Positions 21,574 through 32,949 of a stretch of DNA of 64,000 bases are shown here, piece by piece. Under the pieces are notes generated by a model. It did not search any database. It saw only the letters and a program-made list of their open reading frames with translations, and was not told the origin of the DNA. Numbering within the stretch: the stretch's first letter is position 1; the number at the start of each line of letters is the position of its first letter. A program made the translations under genes and the position numbers. Source of the stretch: Aerococcus sp. UBA6277 (GTDB lineage Bacteria > Bacillota > Bacilli > Lactobacillales > Aerococcaceae); the NCBI RefSeq assembly GCF_002440555.1, contig NZ_DJUR01000008.1, forward strand, positions 25,017 to 89,016. The letters are read 5' to 3'.

Positions 21574-22209
21574 ATGACTAAAGGAATCTTAGGAAAAAAA
21601 GTAGGTATGACACAATTCTTTACAGAGACTGGTGAATTAGTACCAGTTACAGTTATCGAAGCACAACCAAACGTTGTTTTACAAGCTAAAACAAACGAAA
21701 CTGATGGCTACGAAGCTATTCAAGTTGGTTTTGACGACAAACGTGAAGTGTTGGCAAACAAACCTCACAAAGGTCATGTAGCAAAAGCAGAAACTACTCC
21801 TAAGCGCTTCATTAAAGAATTCAAAGATGTTGAGCTAGGAGATTACGAAGTTGGATCAGAAATCAAGGTTGATATCTTCCAAGCAGGAGACATCGTTGAT
21901 GTTACGGGTACTTCAAAAGGTAAAGGATTCCAAGGTGCTATCAAGCGTCATGGCCAATCACGTGGACCTATGTCACATGGTTCTCATTACCACCGCAGCC
22001 CAGGTTCAATGGGTATGGCGTCGGATGCTTCTAAAGTATTCAAAGGTAAAAACTTACCAGGACAAACTGGTGGTACGCAAATTACTATCCAAAACCTAGA
22101 AATCGTTAAAGTAGATGCAGAGCGCAACGTCATCTTAATCAAAGGTAACGTTCCAGGTGCTAAAAAATCTATGGTAACAATCAAATCTGCAGTTAAATCT
22201 GCTGAATAA
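21574..22209 (+). CDS. rplC: 50S ribosomal protein L3
   Basis: Early 23S rRNA assembly protein, 211 residues. Starts [16 protein letters not shown]; the central loop ([17 protein letters not shown]) reaches the peptidyl-transferase region and contains the Gln that PrmB-type enzymes methylate in other bacteria. Ribosome site GGAGGTG. Sixty-seven bases after rpsJ, 23 before rplD. Confidence 0.99.
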   Translation: MTKGILGKKVGMTQFFTETGELVPVTVIEAQPNVVLQAKTNETDGYEAIQVGFDDKREVLANKPHKGHVAKAETTPKRFIKEFKDVELGDYEVGSEIKVDIFQAGDIVDVTGTSKGKGFQGAIKRHGQSRGPMSHGSHYHRSPGSMGMASDASKVFKGKNLPGQTGGTQITIQNLEIVKVDAERNVILIKGNVPGAKKSMVTIKSAVKSAE

Positions 22210-22232
22210 TACCAGGAAGGAGGAACAGTTTC

Positions 22233-22856
22233 ATGGCAAACATTACATTATTTAAACAAGACGGTTCACAAGCTGGCGAAATTACATTAAACGATGAAAT
22301 CTTCGCAATTGAACCAAATGAAAATGCAATCTACGATGTAGTTATTATGCAACAAGCTTCATTACGTCAAGGTACTCACAAAGTTAAAGGACGTTCAGAA
22401 GTTAGCGGTGGTGGACGTAAACCATGGCGTCAAAAAGGTACAGGTCGTGCTCGTCAAGGTTCAATCCGCTCTCCACAATGGGTAGGCGGTGGCCGTGCAT
22501 TCGGACCAACACCTCGTTCATATGCTTACAAATTACCTCGTAAAGTTCGTCGTTTAGCTTTACGCTCTGCATTATCTAATAAGGTAGCAGAAAACAACTT
22601 CATCGTTGTTGATGAATTAGCATTCGAAACACCAAAAACTAAATTATTCCAAGAAGTGTTGAATAACTTACAAGTTGAAAATAAAGTTTTAGTTGTAATC
22701 AATAAAGACAACGACAACGCACAATTATCAGCTCGTAACTTACCAAACGTAAAAGTAGTTGATGAAAACAACGTTAACGTATTCGACTTAGTTAACTCTG
22801 AAAAAGTCATCATTACAAAAGCAGCACTTTCTAACGTAGAGGAGGTACTAGCATAA
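22233..22856 (+). CDS. rplD: 50S ribosomal protein L4
   Basis: 207 residues. The extended loop that lines the exit tunnel is present ([19 protein letters not shown]), with the lysine and glycine positions where macrolide resistance mutations arise elsewhere; no such change is obvious. L4 is a known autoregulator of S10 operons in enterobacteria. The stop overlaps the rplW start by one base. Confidence 0.99.
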   Translation: MANITLFKQDGSQAGEITLNDEIFAIEPNENAIYDVVIMQQASLRQGTHKVKGRSEVSGGGRKPWRQKGTGRARQGSIRSPQWVGGGRAFGPTPRSYAYKLPRKVRRLALRSALSNKVAENNFIVVDELAFETPKTKLFQEVLNNLQVENKVLVVINKDNDNAQLSARNLPNVKVVDENNVNVFDLVNSEKVIITKAALSNVEEVLA

Positions 22857-23146
22857 TGTTGGCACACGACGTAATCATTCGCCCAATCATCACTGAAGAA
22901 TCAATGTTGAAAATGGACGAAAACAAATACACTTTTGAAGTAGCTGTTAAAGCGAATAAAACAGAAGTTAAACAAGCAATCGAAGAATTGTTCAACGTAG
23001 ACGTAAAAAACGTAAACATCATGAACGTTCGCGGTAAATTAAAACGTATGGGACGTTTTGCTGGTTATACACGTAAACGCCGTAAAGCAATCGTAACCAT
23101 CGCTGAAGGTCAATCAATCGAAATCTTCGGAAACGAAGCAGAATAA
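22856..23146 (+). CDS. rplW: 50S ribosomal protein L23
   Basis: 96 residues, at the tunnel exit where trigger factor and SRP dock. Begins [16 protein letters not shown] and keeps the [13 protein letters not shown] basic loop. Coupled to rplD by a TAATG overlap, ribosome site AGAGGAGG inside rplD. Confidence 0.99.
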   Translation: MLAHDVIIRPIITEESMLKMDENKYTFEVAVKANKTEVKQAIEELFNVDVKNVNIMNVRGKLKRMGRFAGYTRKRRKAIVTIAEGQSIEIFGNEAE

Positions 23147-23167
23147 TTAAGATAGGAGGAAATTCAC

Positions 23168-24001
23168 GTGGCGATAAAAACATATAAAGCAACGACTAAC
23201 GGTCGTCGTAACATGTCAGGTTCAGATTTCTCAGAAATCACAAAAACAACTCCTGAAAAATCATTGTTAGAATCACAAAACAAACGTGCTGGTCGTAACA
23301 ACAACGGTCGCATTACAGTTCGTCATCACGGTGGTGGACACAAACAAGCTTACCGTATCATCGATTTCAAACGTAATAAAGATAACGTTGAAGGTGTAGT
23401 GAAAGCTATTGAGTACGATCCAAACCGTTCAGCTAATATTGCATTAATCCACTATACAGATGGTATTAAAACTTACATCATCGCACCTAAAGGTTTACAA
23501 GTTGGTGCTCGTATTTCTTCTGGTGAAGCAGCAGATATCAAAGTGGGTAATGCATTACCATTGAAAAACATCCCAGTTGGTACTTTAGTACATAACATTG
23601 AAACTAAACCTGGTAAAGGTGGACAATTAGTTCGCTCTGCTGGTGCTAGCGCTCAAGTGTTAGGTAAAGAAGACAAATACGTATTGATCAAATTAACTTC
23701 TGGTGAAGTTCGTATGATCTTGGGTACTTGTCGTGCAACAATTGGTGTTGTTGGTAACGAACAACACAGCTTAATCAACGTAGGTAAAGCAGGACGCTCT
23801 CGTTGGGCTGGTAAACGTCCAACTGTTCGTGGTTCTGTAATGAACCCTAACGATCACCCTCACGGTGGTGGTGAAGGTAAAGCTCCAGTCGGACGTCCAA
23901 GTCCAATGACTCCATGGGGTAAACCTGCACGTGGTATTAAGACTCGTGATAAGAACGCACGTAGCAATAAATTAATTGTACGTCGTCGTAACTCTAAGTA
24001 A
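23168..24001 (+). CDS. rplB: 50S ribosomal protein L2
   Basis: 277 residues from a GTG start ([16 protein letters not shown]) after TAGGAGGAAA. Essential near the peptidyl-transferase centre; the conserved His lies in [13 protein letters not shown] near residue 230. C-terminus is the usual basic tail ([11 protein letters not shown]). Confidence 0.99.
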   Translation: MAIKTYKATTNGRRNMSGSDFSEITKTTPEKSLLESQNKRAGRNNNGRITVRHHGGGHKQAYRIIDFKRNKDNVEGVVKAIEYDPNRSANIALIHYTDGIKTYIIAPKGLQVGARISSGEAADIKVGNALPLKNIPVGTLVHNIETKPGKGGQLVRSAGASAQVLGKEDKYVLIKLTSGEVRMILGTCRATIGVVGNEQHSLINVGKAGRSRWAGKRPTVRGSVMNPNDHPHGGGEGKAPVGRPSPMTPWGKPARGIKTRDKNARSNKLIVRRRNSK

Positions 24002-24038
24002 TCACATTAAATAGGATAGCGAAGGGAGCCAAATAAAT

Positions 24039-24317
24039 ATGAGCCGTAGCTTGAAAAAAGGACCTTTTTGTGATGACCATTTAATGAAAAAAGTGGTTGC
24101 ACAACAAGACGCACAAAAGAAACAAGTAATCAAAACATGGTCACGCCGTTCAACAATTTTCCCTAACTTTGTTGGGTTAACAATTGCTGTATACGATGGC
24201 CGCAAACATGTACCAGTTTTTATCCAAGAAGATATGGTAGGTCACAAATTAGGTGAATTCGTACCAACTCGTACATACAAAGGACATGGCGCTGACGACA
24301 AGACAACTCGTCGTTAA
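24039..24317 (+). CDS. rpsS: 30S ribosomal protein S19
   Basis: 92 residues ([18 protein letters not shown]), 16S 3'-domain protein forming a complex with S13. Full length, ends [12 protein letters not shown]. Ribosome site AAGGGAG. Confidence 0.99.
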   Translation: MSRSLKKGPFCDDHLMKKVVAQQDAQKKQVIKTWSRRSTIFPNFVGLTIAVYDGRKHVPVFIQEDMVGHKLGEFVPTRTYKGHGADDKTTRR

Positions 24318-24338
24318 TCTGAGAGGAGGAAATAAAGA

Positions 24339-24695
24339 ATGGCAGAACAAATTACATCTGCAAAAGCAACTGCAAACACAGTTCGCGTTTCTGCTCGTAA
24401 AGCACGTTTAGTTGTTGACTTAATCCGCAACAAAACTGTCGGTGAAGCTATTGCAATCTTAAAAAACACTCCTCGTTCAGCATCTCCTGCTGTAGAGAAA
24501 GTGTTAATGTCTGCAATTGCAAACGCAGAACACAACTTTGGCTTAGAGCCAGCTAACTTAGTAGTAAGCGAAGCATTCGTAAACGAAGGACCAACGATGA
24601 AACGTTTCCGTCCACGTGCGAAAGGTTCAGCTTCTAGAATCAACAAACGTACAAGCCACATTACAGTGGTAGTAAAAACAGCAGAGGAGGCATAA
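24339..24695 (+). CDS. rplV: 50S ribosomal protein L22
   Basis: 118 residues. Globular domain, then the beta-hairpin that lines the exit tunnel ([24 protein letters not shown]) without the deletions known for macrolide resistance. Three bases separate it from rpsC. Confidence 0.99.
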   Translation: MAEQITSAKATANTVRVSARKARLVVDLIRNKTVGEAIAILKNTPRSASPAVEKVLMSAIANAEHNFGLEPANLVVSEAFVNEGPTMKRFRPRAKGSASRINKRTSHITVVVKTAEEA

Positions 24696-24698
24696 TTA

Positions 24699-25349
24699 AT
24701 GGGACAAAAGATTAATCCTATCGGTATGCGTATCGGCGTCATCAAAGATTGGGACGCTCGTTGGTATGCAGAAAAAGACTTTGCAGATACTTTACACGAA
24801 GACTTACATATCCGCGAATACATCGCTGAAACATTAAAAGATGCTTCTGTATCTCAAGTTGAAATTGAACGTGCTGCAAACAAAGTGAACGTAAACATCC
24901 ACACTGCTAAACCAGGTATGGTTATCGGTAAAGGTGGTTCTGAAGTTGACGCATTACGTAAAACTTTAAACAACCGTACAGGTAAAAAAGTACACATCAA
25001 CATTGTAGAAATTAAAAAACCTGAATTAGACGCTAAATTAGTTGGTGAGTCAATCGCTCAACAATTAGAAAACCGTGTAGCTTTCCGTCGTGCGCAAAAA
25101 CAAGCAATCCAACGCACAATGAAATCAGGAGCTAAAGGTATCAAAGTTCAAATCTCAGGTCGTTTGAATGGTGCCGACATGGCGCGTTCAGAAACTCAAG
25201 TAGAAGGAACAGTTCCATTGCATACATTGCGTGCGGACATCGACTACTCATGGGAAGAAGCCGACACTACTTACGGTAAGATCGGTATCAAAACATGGGT
25301 ATGCCGTGGTGAAATCCTTCCAACAAAAAATATTCAAGGGGAGGCTTAA
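24699..25349 (+). CDS. rpsC: 30S ribosomal protein S3
   Basis: 216 residues. N-terminal KH type II domain with GxxG (VIGKGGSEV, near residue 75) that helps form the mRNA entry helicase site; C-terminal domain ends [14 protein letters not shown]. Ribosome site AGAGGAGG in the rplV end. Confidence 0.99.
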   Translation: MGQKINPIGMRIGVIKDWDARWYAEKDFADTLHEDLHIREYIAETLKDASVSQVEIERAANKVNVNIHTAKPGMVIGKGGSEVDALRKTLNNRTGKKVHINIVEIKKPELDAKLVGESIAQQLENRVAFRRAQKQAIQRTMKSGAKGIKVQISGRLNGADMARSETQVEGTVPLHTLRADIDYSWEEADTTYGKIGIKTWVCRGEILPTKNIQGEA

Positions 25350-25352
25350 AAC

Positions 25353-25781
25353 ATGTTAGTACCTAAACGTGTAAAACACAGACGTGAATTCCGTGGTAAA
25401 ATGCGTGGCGAAGCTAAAGGCGGAAAAGAAATTGCATACGGTGAATTCGGTTTGCAAGCATTAGATTCAGCATGGATCACTAACCGTCAAATTGAAGCAT
25501 CTCGTATTGCCATGACACGTTACATGAAACGTGGTGGGAAAGTATGGATTAAAATCTTCCCACATAAATCTTATACAGCTAAAGCAATTGGTGTTCGTAT
25601 GGGTTCTGGTAAAGGTGCTCCAGAAGGTTGGGTATCTCCAGTAAAACGCGGTAAAATCTTATTTGAAGTTGCCGGCGTTCCAGAAGAAGTAGCTAAAGAA
25701 GCATTGCGTTTAGCATCTCACAAATTACCTATTCGTACTAAAATCGTAAAACGTGAAATTGGTGGTGAATCTAATGACTAA
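25353..25781 (+). CDS. rplP: 50S ribosomal protein L16
   Basis: 142 residues ([17 protein letters not shown]), central-protuberance base protein near the A-site tRNA. Full length. The last eight bases overlap the rpmC start. Confidence 0.99.
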   Translation: MLVPKRVKHRREFRGKMRGEAKGGKEIAYGEFGLQALDSAWITNRQIEASRIAMTRYMKRGGKVWIKIFPHKSYTAKAIGVRMGSGKGAPEGWVSPVKRGKILFEVAGVPEEVAKEALRLASHKLPIRTKIVKREIGGESND

Positions 25782-25965
25782 ATTTACAGATATTAAAGAT
25801 CTTTCCACTGCTGAACTTACTGCTAAAGAACAAGAATATCGTCAAGAATTATTCAACTTACGATTCCAATTGGCAACTGGTCAATTAGAAAACACAGCTC
25901 GTATTAAAGCTGTTCGTAAAGATATCGCGCGTGTTAAAACTGCGTTACGTAATCAAGAAGCGTAA
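25774..25965 (+). CDS. rpmC: 50S ribosomal protein L29
   Basis: 63 residues from ATG at 25774 ([18 protein letters not shown]), inside the rplP end (8-base overlap) behind GGTGGTGAA. The upstream in-frame ATG at 25753 would give a non-family extension. Two-helix tunnel-exit protein with the [19 protein letters not shown] signature. Confidence 0.97.
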   Translation: MTKFTDIKDLSTAELTAKEQEYRQELFNLRFQLATGQLENTARIKAVRKDIARVKTALRNQEA

Positions 25966-25994
25966 GAAAATTCAGTAAAGGAGGAAACCTGTCC

Positions 25995-26258
25995 ATGGAA
26001 GAACGTAATAACCGTAAAGTGTTACAAGGCCGTGTTGTTTCTGACAAAATGGAGAAAACAATCACAGTCCAAGTTGATACTTTCAAATTCCATCCAACAT
26101 ATGGTAAACGTATCAAATATTCTAAGAAATACAAAGCACATGATGAAAACAATTCAGCAAAAATGGGTGACATCGTCCGCATCGCGGAAACTCGTCCATT
26201 ATCAAAAGACAAATACTTCCGTCTTGTTGAAATCGTTGAAGAATCAATCATTATCTAA
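25995..26258 (+). CDS. rpsQ: 30S ribosomal protein S17
   Basis: 87 residues ([19 protein letters not shown]), OB-fold primary 16S-binding protein with the [13 protein letters not shown] signature and [14 protein letters not shown] end. Ribosome site AAAGGAGG. Confidence 0.99.
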   Translation: MEERNNRKVLQGRVVSDKMEKTITVQVDTFKFHPTYGKRIKYSKKYKAHDENNSAKMGDIVRIAETRPLSKDKYFRLVEIVEESIII

Positions 26259-26285
26259 TAACAACTGGAAGGAGGTACTCTATAA

Positions 26286-26654
<369 letters not shown>

Positions 26655-26686
26655 AATCTGAAGAAAATAAGGAGGTGCCCGTTTAA

Positions 26687-27025
26687 ATGAAAGTAAAAGC
26701 AAATGACACAGTTATCGTTATTGCCGGTAAAGACAAAGGCAAACAAGGTCGTGTAAAACAAGCTTTGCCAAAAGCTGACAAAGTTGTTGTTGAAGGTGTT
26801 AACATCGTTAAAAAACATCAACGTCCAACTCAAATGAACCCCCAAGGCGGTATCATCGAAGTTGAAGCACCTATTCATGTATCTAACGTTCAACTAGTAG
26901 ACCCTAAAACAGGCGAAGCGACACGTGTAGGTTACCAAGAACAAGATGGTAAACGTGTTCGCGTAGCGAAAAAATCAGGCGAAGTAATCGCTGAAGCAGT
27001 ATCAGGAGAGGAGGACGCTGAATAA
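26687..27025 (+). CDS. rplX: 50S ribosomal protein L24
   Basis: 112 residues with the KOW motif near the start ([17 protein letters not shown]). A 23S assembly initiator. It has a short acidic tail (SGEEDAE). The stop overlaps the rplE ATG by one base. Confidence 0.99.
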   Translation: MKVKANDTVIVIAGKDKGKQGRVKQALPKADKVVVEGVNIVKKHQRPTQMNPQGGIIEVEAPIHVSNVQLVDPKTGEATRVGYQEQDGKRVRVAKKSGEVIAEAVSGEEDAE

Positions 27026-27567
27026 TGGCTAATCGTTTACAAGAAAAATATAAAAATGAAGTAGTACCATCAATGATTGAAAAATTTAACTATAGCTCAA
27101 TCATGCAAGCACCTAAATTAGATAAAATCGTTATCAACATGGGTGTTGGTGATGCAGTATCTAACGCGAAAAACTTAGAAAACGCTGTTGAAGAATTAAC
27201 ATTAATCGCTGGTCAAAAACCAGTTATTACAACTGCTAAGAAATCAATCGCTGGTTTCCGTTTACGTGAAGGTATGCCAATCGGTACTAAAGTTACTTTA
27301 CGTGGCGAACGTATGTATGAATTCTTCGACAAATTAGTAACAGTTTCACTACCTCGTGTACGTGACTTCCGTGGTATCAGCAACCGCTCATTCGATGGAC
27401 GTGGTAACTACACATTAGGTATCCGTGAACAATTGATCTTCCCAGAAATCGACTTTGATAAAGTATCTAAAGTACGTGGTATGGACATCGTAATTGTTAC
27501 AACTGCTGATTCAGACGAAGAATCATTAGAATTATTAACTCAACTAGGAATGCCATTCCAAAAATAA
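27025..27567 (+). CDS. rplE: 50S ribosomal protein L5
   Basis: 180 residues, 5S rRNA-binding protein of the central protuberance. Conserved [12 protein letters not shown] and [11 protein letters not shown] segments. Translationally coupled to rplX by TAATG. Confidence 0.99.
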   Translation: MANRLQEKYKNEVVPSMIEKFNYSSIMQAPKLDKIVINMGVGDAVSNAKNLENAVEELTLIAGQKPVITTAKKSIAGFRLREGMPIGTKVTLRGERMYEFFDKLVTVSLPRVRDFRGISNRSFDGRGNYTLGIREQLIFPEIDFDKVSKVRGMDIVIVTTADSDEESLELLTQLGMPFQK

Positions 27568-27594
27568 TAAAGTCTTGAAGGAGGCGTGAGTAAT

Positions 27595-27780
27595 TTGGCA
27601 AAAAAATCAATGATCGAAAAGAACAAGAAACCAGCTAAATATTCTACTCAAGAATATACTCGTTGTGAACGTTGTGGACGCCCACATTCAGTTTACCGTA
27701 AATTTAAATTATGCCGTATTTGCCTTCGTGAACTTGCCTATAAAGGGGAAATTCCTGGAGTCAAAAAAGCAAGCTGGTAA
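27595..27780 (+). CDS. rpsN: 30S ribosomal protein S14, zinc-binding type Z
   Basis: 61 residues from a TTG start at 27595 ([16 protein letters not shown]), 8 bases after GGAGGCG. The in-frame GTG at 27586 lies in the ribosome site and is rejected. Two CxxC pairs (CERCG and CRIC) give the zinc ribbon of the short S14, the only S14 type in this operon. Confidence 0.97.
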   Translation: MAKKSMIEKNKKPAKYSTQEYTRCERCGRPHSVYRKFKLCRICLRELAYKGEIPGVKKASW

Positions 27781-27816
27781 ATTTCTGGTAATTAAGTAAA
27801 GGAGGGTGTACTCGTA

Positions 27817-28215
27817 ATGGTCATGACTGATCCAATTGCGGACTTTTTAACTCGTATTCGTAACGCCAACATGGTGCGCCACGAATCATTCGAAAGTCCA
27901 TCATCAAAAATCAAAGAAAATATTGCTGCTATCCTTAAAGAAGAAGGATATATCAAAGATTACGAAATCATCGAAGATGATAAACAAAACGTTATCCGTG
28001 TATTCATGAAATACACAAGCGATAACCAACGAGTAATCACAAACTTAAAACGTATCTCTAAACCAGGTTTACGTGTATACGCGAAAAGTGATCAAATTCC
28101 TAAAGTTTTAAACGGCTTAGGTACTGCATTAGTTTCAACATCTGAAGGTGTTATCACTGATAAAGCAGCTCGTGCTAAAAACATCGGTGGCGAAGTTTTA
28201 GCTTACGTTTGGTAA
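27817..28215 (+). CDS. rpsH: 30S ribosomal protein S8
   Basis: 132 residues ([19 protein letters not shown]), central-domain 16S binder and known translational repressor of spc operons in E. coli. C-terminus [12 protein letters not shown] is complete. Ribosome site AAAGGAGGG. Confidence 0.99.
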   Translation: MVMTDPIADFLTRIRNANMVRHESFESPSSKIKENIAAILKEEGYIKDYEIIEDDKQNVIRVFMKYTSDNQRVITNLKRISKPGLRVYAKSDQIPKVLNGLGTALVSTSEGVITDKAARAKNIGGEVLAYVW

Positions 28216-28264
28216 TAAATAACAAAAATTAAAAAACAAAATTGAAAGGCAGGTGCAGTCTAGA

Positions 28265-28801
28265 ATGAGTCGTATTGGTAATAAAATTATCGAGATTCCT
28301 AGTAACGTAACCGTAGAAAAAGCTGGTTCAACTATCACTGTTAAAGGCCCTAAAGGCGAATTATCACGTGAGTTCAACCCTGTAATTGATATTCAAATCG
28401 GGGAGAAAGAAATTACTTTCACTCGTCCGAATGACCACAAAGAAGTACGTTCTATCCACGGAACTACTCGTGCATTAGTAAACAACATGGTTGTTGGTGT
28501 TTCTGAAGGATTCGAGAAGAAACTTGAAATGACTGGTGTTGGTTACCGTGCACAATTAGCAGGTAACAAATTAACTATCAATGTTGGTTTATCTCACCCT
28601 GTTGAGTTCGTAGCACCAGAAGGCATCGAAATCGAAGTGCCAACTAACACTACAATCAACATCAAAGGTATCAACAAAGAAGTTGTTGGTGAATTAGCAG
28701 CGAATATCCGTTCAACTCGTTTACCAGAACCATACAAAGGTAAAGGTATTCACTACGTTGGCGAATACATTCGTCGTAAAGAAGGTAAAACTGGTAAATA
28801 A
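28265..28801 (+). CDS. rplF: 50S ribosomal protein L6
   Basis: 178 residues from ATG at 28265 ([15 protein letters not shown]). The upstream GTG reading adds four residues foreign to the family. Duplicated L6 fold with the [17 protein letters not shown] signature near the end. Its stop codon is part of the left arm of a hairpin. Confidence 0.98.
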   Translation: MSRIGNKIIEIPSNVTVEKAGSTITVKGPKGELSREFNPVIDIQIGEKEITFTRPNDHKEVRSIHGTTRALVNNMVVGVSEGFEKKLEMTGVGYRAQLAGNKLTINVGLSHPVEFVAPEGIEIEVPTNTTINIKGINKEVVGELAANIRSTRLPEPYKGKGIHYVGEYIRRKEGKTGK

Positions 28802-28876
28802 TTGTAATTCTTTACAATTATTTCCTTTTACTTGTATCCAAATTATTTATAAAATAAGGATGATGAGGTCATCCTT
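28798..28876 (+). terminator. Two hairpins in the rplF-rplR gap
   Basis: AATAATTGTAA/TTACAATTATT (28798-28808/28813-28823) is followed by TTCCTTTT and looks like a weak intrinsic terminator inside the operon. A second hairpin AAGGATGA/TCATCCTT (28856-28863/28869-28876) follows. TATAAAAT (28848-28855) lies between them without a convincing -35. The 101-base gap is the longest within the spc part. Confidence 0.55.
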
Positions 28877-28902
28877 ACAAATCTAACAAAGAGGTGACTA
28901 TT

Positions 28903-29259
28903 TTGATCAGCAAACCAGATAAAAATAAATTACGTCAAAAACGCCACGCGCGTGTTCGTCGCAACATTTCTGGAACAGCAGAGTGCCCACGCTTGAACGT
29001 ATTCCGTTCTAACAAACACATCTACGCTCAATTAATTGATGACGTAGCGGGTGTTACTGTAGCGAGTGCCTCTACAAACGAAGAAACATTATCAGCCGCA
29101 ACTAAAACCGAGAGTGCAGCATTAGTTGGTAAAGCTATCGCTGAACGCGGTGTAGCAGCAGGCGTTAAAGTTGTAAAATTTGACCGTGGTGGCTACCAAT
29201 ATCACGGACGTGTACAAGCTTTAGCAGATGCAGCTCGTGAAAACGGCTTAGAATTTTAG
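28903..29259 (+). CDS. rplR: 50S ribosomal protein L18
   Basis: 118 residues from TTG at 28903 ([19 protein letters not shown]), which matches the family start; the GTG at 28894 is part of the ribosome site AAGAGGTG. 5S rRNA-binding protein, with the [20 protein letters not shown] signature and [16 protein letters not shown] end. Confidence 0.96.
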   Translation: MISKPDKNKLRQKRHARVRRNISGTAECPRLNVFRSNKHIYAQLIDDVAGVTVASASTNEETLSAATKTESAALVGKAIAERGVAAGVKVVKFDRGGYQYHGRVQALADAARENGLEF

Positions 29260-29280
29260 GAAAAGGAGGAAGCCAAGAAC

Positions 29281-29793
29281 ATGACAAACACATTTCAAGA
29301 ATTAAACATTAACGAAAACGACCTTGAAGAACGCGTTGTTGCCATTAACCGTGTTGCTAAAACCGTTAAAGGTGGACGTCGTATGAACTTCGGTGCCGTT
29401 GTTGTTGTCGGTGATAGAAATGGCCATGTTGGTCTAGGTACTGGTAAAGCTGCCGAAGTACCGGAAGCAATCCGCAAAGCGGTTGAAGATGGTAAGAAAA
29501 ACTTAATTACTATACCTCGTGCAGGATCAACTGTTCCTCATGAAGTTATCGGTAAATTTAACGGTGGACACGTATTACTTAAACCAGCTCAAGCCGGTTC
29601 AGGTATTGCTGCTGGTGGTCCAGTTCGTGCCGTAGTCGAATTAGGTGGTATCTCAGATATTACTTCTAAATCACTAGGTTCTAACTCGCCAATCAACATC
29701 GTACGTGCTACTTTAGAAGCGATTAAATCATTAAAATCTCCAGAAGATGTAGCTGCATTACGCGGTAAATCTGTGGAAGAATTATTAGGTTAA
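29281..29793 (+). CDS. rpsE: 30S ribosomal protein S5
   Basis: 170 residues. N-terminal dsRNA-binding fold with [15 protein letters not shown], where spectinomycin-resistance substitutions occur elsewhere; no change is evident. Helps form the mRNA entry channel with S3 and S4. Ribosome site AAAGGAGGA. Confidence 0.99.
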   Translation: MTNTFQELNINENDLEERVVAINRVAKTVKGGRRMNFGAVVVVGDRNGHVGLGTGKAAEVPEAIRKAVEDGKKNLITIPRAGSTVPHEVIGKFNGGHVLLKPAQAGSGIAAGGPVRAVVELGGISDITSKSLGSNSPINIVRATLEAIKSLKSPEDVAALRGKSVEELLG

Positions 29794-29806
29794 GGAGGAA
29801 ATTCGA

Positions 29807-29986
29807 ATGACTGAAGTAAAAATTACTTTAAAACGCAGTTTAATTGGACGTCCTCAAGACCAAATTAAAACAGCTCAAGCATTAGGTTTAACAAAAGTTG
29901 GTAAAACAGTTGTTAAAACTCGTAACGAAGCAATCAACGGTATGATTACTAAAATTGCTCACTTAGTAGTTGTTGAAGAAGCATAA
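29807..29986 (+). CDS. rpmD: 50S ribosomal protein L30
   Basis: 59 residues read directly ([20 protein letters not shown]... ending LVVVEEA). Small ferredoxin-like fold protein with the typical RSLIGRPxDQxxTAQALGL signature. Thirteen bases after rpsE, with the site AAGGAGGAA; position between rpsE and rplO is standard. Confidence 0.97.
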   Translation: MTEVKITLKRSLIGRPQDQIKTAQALGLTKVGKTVVKTRNEAINGMITKIAHLVVVEEA

Positions 29987-30011
29987 TCTAGAATAGGAGG
30001 TGCCTAACAGG

Positions 30012-30452
30012 ATGAAATTACATGAATTACAACCTTCAGAAGGATCTCGTCACACACGTCACCGTGTAGGTCGTGGTGCAAGTTCTGGTTGGGGTAAACT
30101 ATCAAAACGTGGACAAAAAGGTCAAAAAGCTCGTTCAGGTGGTGGTGTACGTTTAGGTTTCGAAGGTGGACAAACTCCATTGTTCCGTCGTATTCCAAAA
30201 CGTGGTTTTACAAACATCAACCGTAAAGAATATGCGATCATCAATCTTGATGACTTAAACGTATTTGAAGATGGTGCTGTTGTAGCCGCTGCTGACTTAA
30301 TCGAAGCAGGCTTAGTTAAAAAAGAAAAATCTGGTATCAAAGTTTTAGGTAATGGTGAATTAGAACGCAAACTAACCGTTAAAGCAGCTAAATTCTCAGC
30401 ATCAGCTAAAGAAGCTATTGAGGCCGCTGGGGGTTCAATCGAGGTGATCTAA
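30012..30452 (+). CDS. rplO: 50S ribosomal protein L15
   Basis: 146 residues from ATG at 30012 ([18 protein letters not shown]). The GTG at 30000 coincides with the ribosome site TAGGAGGTG and is rejected. Glycine/arginine-rich N-terminal extension ([20 protein letters not shown]). The stop overlaps secY by one base. Confidence 0.98.
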   Translation: MKLHELQPSEGSRHTRHRVGRGASSGWGKLSKRGQKGQKARSGGGVRLGFEGGQTPLFRRIPKRGFTNINRKEYAIINLDDLNVFEDGAVVAAADLIEAGLVKKEKSGIKVLGNGELERKLTVKAAKFSASAKEAIEAAGGSIEVI

Positions 30453-31759
30453 TGTTTCAAATACTGAAAAATGGATTTCAGGATAAGGATATTAGAAGCC
30501 GCGTGGCATTCACAGCAATCATGTTGATTGTATTCCGTATCGGGGCTAGCATAACTGTCCCGGGCGTGAATGCTGCAGGAATTCAAGGGTTAGCTGAATC
30601 TGGTTTATTCAGCCTACTAAACACTCTTGGTGGGGGAGCACTTTCGAGCTACTCCATCTTTTCATTGGGTGTTTCACCGTATATAACCGCATCAATTATT
30701 ATTCAACTATTGCAGATGGAGATTATACCTTCATTTACAGAGTGGTCTAAACAGGGTGAAGTTGGTCGTCGTAAGTTAAATCGATGGACTAGATACTTTG
30801 CAGTAGCAATTGGCTTTTTTCAAGCTTTAGCTATTTCAATAGGATTTAATTCATTGTCATCGCTAGGATTAATTGATAATCCAGGTTTTGTAACTTACTT
30901 ATTGATTGCTTTATTCATGACTGCTGGATCTATGTTTGTTGTCTGGATTGGTGAGCAAATCACTGAATATGGAATTGGTAATGGTACTTCAATCATTATC
31001 TTTGCTGGTATTCTAGCGCAAATCCCTTCAGAGTTAACGACTTACTATCAAAGTAACATTGTAGATGCTACTAGCAGTGAATTAAATCAACAAATGATTT
31101 ATGCAGGACTATTTGTTCTTGTATTTATCCTATTAATTATGTTCGTCATTTTCATGAGTCAAGCGGAACGTCAAATCCCCGTACGTTATTCCAAACGTGC
31201 GAATTCGGCATCGCAAAAGTCTCATTTACCATTAAAGATTAACTCAGCAGGTGTTATTCCCGTTATCTTCGCGTCATCATTGATAATGGTGCCACAAACG
31301 GTACTCGGATTATTTGCCGCTGATTATAGTGATGTTTCTTGGTATCAAGTATTGTCAACAATCTTTAATTTGGAAAAACCAGCGGGTATCGCTATTTACG
31401 CAATTGTCATTATTTTGTTCACATTCTTCTATGCGCATATTCAGATTAACCCTGAACGTGCTGCAGAAAACTTGCAAAAAGCTGGTGGTTATATTCCAAG
31501 TATCCGTCCAGGTTTAGCAACTAAAGAATATTTACAAAAAATGTTAAATCGTTTAAGTACAGTTGGCTCACTATTCTTGATGGGTGTAGCAGTTCTACCT
31601 TTACTAGGGGCATACTTCTTTGATATGCCACAATCAATTGCTTTAGGGGGTACAAGCTTACTAATCGTTGTTGGTGTTGCTTTAGACACAGCAAAACAAA
31701 TTGAAGGACGTACAATTAAACGTCAATACGTTGGCTTTATTCATGATAAAAAAGACTAA
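30452..31759 (+). CDS. secY: Preprotein translocase channel subunit SecY
   Basis: 435 residues with ten predicted membrane helices; the protein-conducting channel of the Sec system. It begins [21 protein letters not shown], has the plug region after helix 1 (NAAGIQGLAESGLFSLLNTLGG) and the cytoplasmic loop QAERQIPVRYSKRA that contacts SecA and the ribosome. Coupled to rplO by a TAATG overlap. Confidence 0.98.
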   Translation: MFQILKNGFQDKDIRSRVAFTAIMLIVFRIGASITVPGVNAAGIQGLAESGLFSLLNTLGGGALSSYSIFSLGVSPYITASIIIQLLQMEIIPSFTEWSKQGEVGRRKLNRWTRYFAVAIGFFQALAISIGFNSLSSLGLIDNPGFVTYLLIALFMTAGSMFVVWIGEQITEYGIGNGTSIIIFAGILAQIPSELTTYYQSNIVDATSSELNQQMIYAGLFVLVFILLIMFVIFMSQAERQIPVRYSKRANSASQKSHLPLKINSAGVIPVIFASSLIMVPQTVLGLFAADYSDVSWYQVLSTIFNLEKPAGIAIYAIVIILFTFFYAHIQINPERAAENLQKAGGYIPSIRPGLATKEYLQKMLNRLSTVGSLFLMGVAVLPLLGAYFFDMPQSIALGGTSLLIVVGVALDTAKQIEGRTIKRQYVGFIHDKKD

Positions 31760-31786
31760 TGCGTAACGTGCTTGGGGAGGATAATT

Positions 31787-32434
31787 ATGAATATTATTTT
31801 AATGGGCTTGCCTGGTGCCGGTAAAGGTACTCAAGCAGCTAAAATCGTTGAAGATTACAATTTTCCACATATTTCTACTGGAGATATGTTTAGATCAGCA
31901 ATCGCTGAAGGAACTGAATTAGGAAAAAAAGCTAAATCATTCATGGATGATGGGGCATTAGTTCCTGATGAAGTAACGAATGGTATTGTTGAAGAAAGAC
32001 TTCAAAAAGAAGATACACAAGCTGGCTTTATGTTAGACGGTTTTCCAAGAACTGAAGCGCAAGCTAAAGAACTTGGCGGTATCATGACTCGCTTAGATCG
32101 CGACATTGATGCAGTTATCTACTTAGATGTGCCAGTAGAAACGTTGAAAGAACGTTTATCAGGACGAATCATTTGTCGTAACTGTGGCGCAACATACCAC
32201 AAAGTTTTGAACAAACCAAAAGTAGACGGCGTATGCGATGTTTGCGGAAGCCATGATTTCTACCAACGTGAAGACGATAAACCTGAAGTTGTTGAAAACA
32301 GATTAAGAGTTAATCAAGAACAACAACAACCAATTTTAGACTTCTATGAAGGTGAAGGTAAGCTTTATCGCATTCCTGGTGATATCGGTATTGACAATGT
32401 TTACGCTGAGATCCAAAAGATTTTAGATAAATAA
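31787..32434 (+). CDS. adk: Adenylate kinase
   Basis: 215 residues from ATG at 31787 ([16 protein letters not shown]); the longer in-frame reading lacks a ribosome site. P-loop GLPGAGKGT at 7-15. The LID carries four cysteines (C130, C133, C150, C153), the zinc-binding form usual in Gram-positives. Balances AMP, ADP and ATP. Follows secY by 27 bases. Confidence 0.98.
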   Translation: MNIILMGLPGAGKGTQAAKIVEDYNFPHISTGDMFRSAIAEGTELGKKAKSFMDDGALVPDEVTNGIVEERLQKEDTQAGFMLDGFPRTEAQAKELGGIMTRLDRDIDAVIYLDVPVETLKERLSGRIICRNCGATYHKVLNKPKVDGVCDVCGSHDFYQREDDKPEVVENRLRVNQEQQQPILDFYEGEGKLYRIPGDIGIDNVYAEIQKILDK

Positions 32435-32476
32435 TATTTGTTGCTTTAAGTCGCTAATTATGGTAAGATATTCGGG

Positions 32477-32509
32477 TTGACTGAACATTTCGTATTTCTA
32501 TCCTATAAT
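32477..32509 (+). promoter_or_regulatory. Possible internal promoter before infA
   Basis: TTGACT (32477-32482) and TATAAT (32504-32509) occur in the 119-base adk-infA gap, but 21 bases apart; TATCCT at 16 bases is an alternative -10. Confidence 0.45.
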
Positions 32510-32553
32510 CAATTAGTGATTAAACGAAACAACCACCATTAGGAGGAAAAACT

Positions 32554-32772
32554 TTGTCAAAAGAAGATATGATCGAAATTGAAGGTACTGTGACTGAAAC
32601 ATTACCTAATGCTATGTTTAAGGTCCAATTGGAAAATGGTTATGAAGTTATGGCGCATATTTCAGGAAAAATGCGTGTAAACTACATTCGTATTTTACCA
32701 GGTGACCGTGTAAAAGTTGAGATGTCTCCATATGACTTGACGAAAGGTCGTATCACCTACCGATTCAAGTAA
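32554..32772 (+). CDS. infA: Translation initiation factor IF-1
   Basis: 72 residues, TTG start ([19 protein letters not shown]) after TAGGAGGAAAA. S1/OB-fold factor that occupies the A site during initiation. C-terminus [11 protein letters not shown] is complete. Confidence 0.98.
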   Translation: MSKEDMIEIEGTVTETLPNAMFKVQLENGYEVMAHISGKMRVNYIRILPGDRVKVEMSPYDLTKGRITYRFK

Positions 32773-32803
32773 TGTAGAGATATATAATCGAGGAGGTATA
32801 ACT

Positions 32804-32917
32804 GTGAAAGTAAGAGCATCTGTTAAACCAATGTGCGAACATTGTAAAGTTATTCGCCGTAACGGTAAAGTTATGGTTATTTGTTCTAATCCAAAACATA
32901 AACAACGCCAAGGCTAA
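32804..32917 (+). CDS. rpmJ: 50S ribosomal protein L36
   Basis: 37 residues from GTG at 32804 after GAGGAGG ([20 protein letters not shown]... ending HKQRQG). Zinc-binding form with CEHC, a third Cys (VICSNPKH) and His. Standard position between infA and rpsM. Confidence 0.96.
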   Translation: MKVRASVKPMCEHCKVIRRNGKVMVICSNPKHKQRQG

Positions 32918-32949
32918 TTAAAGACAAATAAAAAGGAGGGTTTTCGTAT

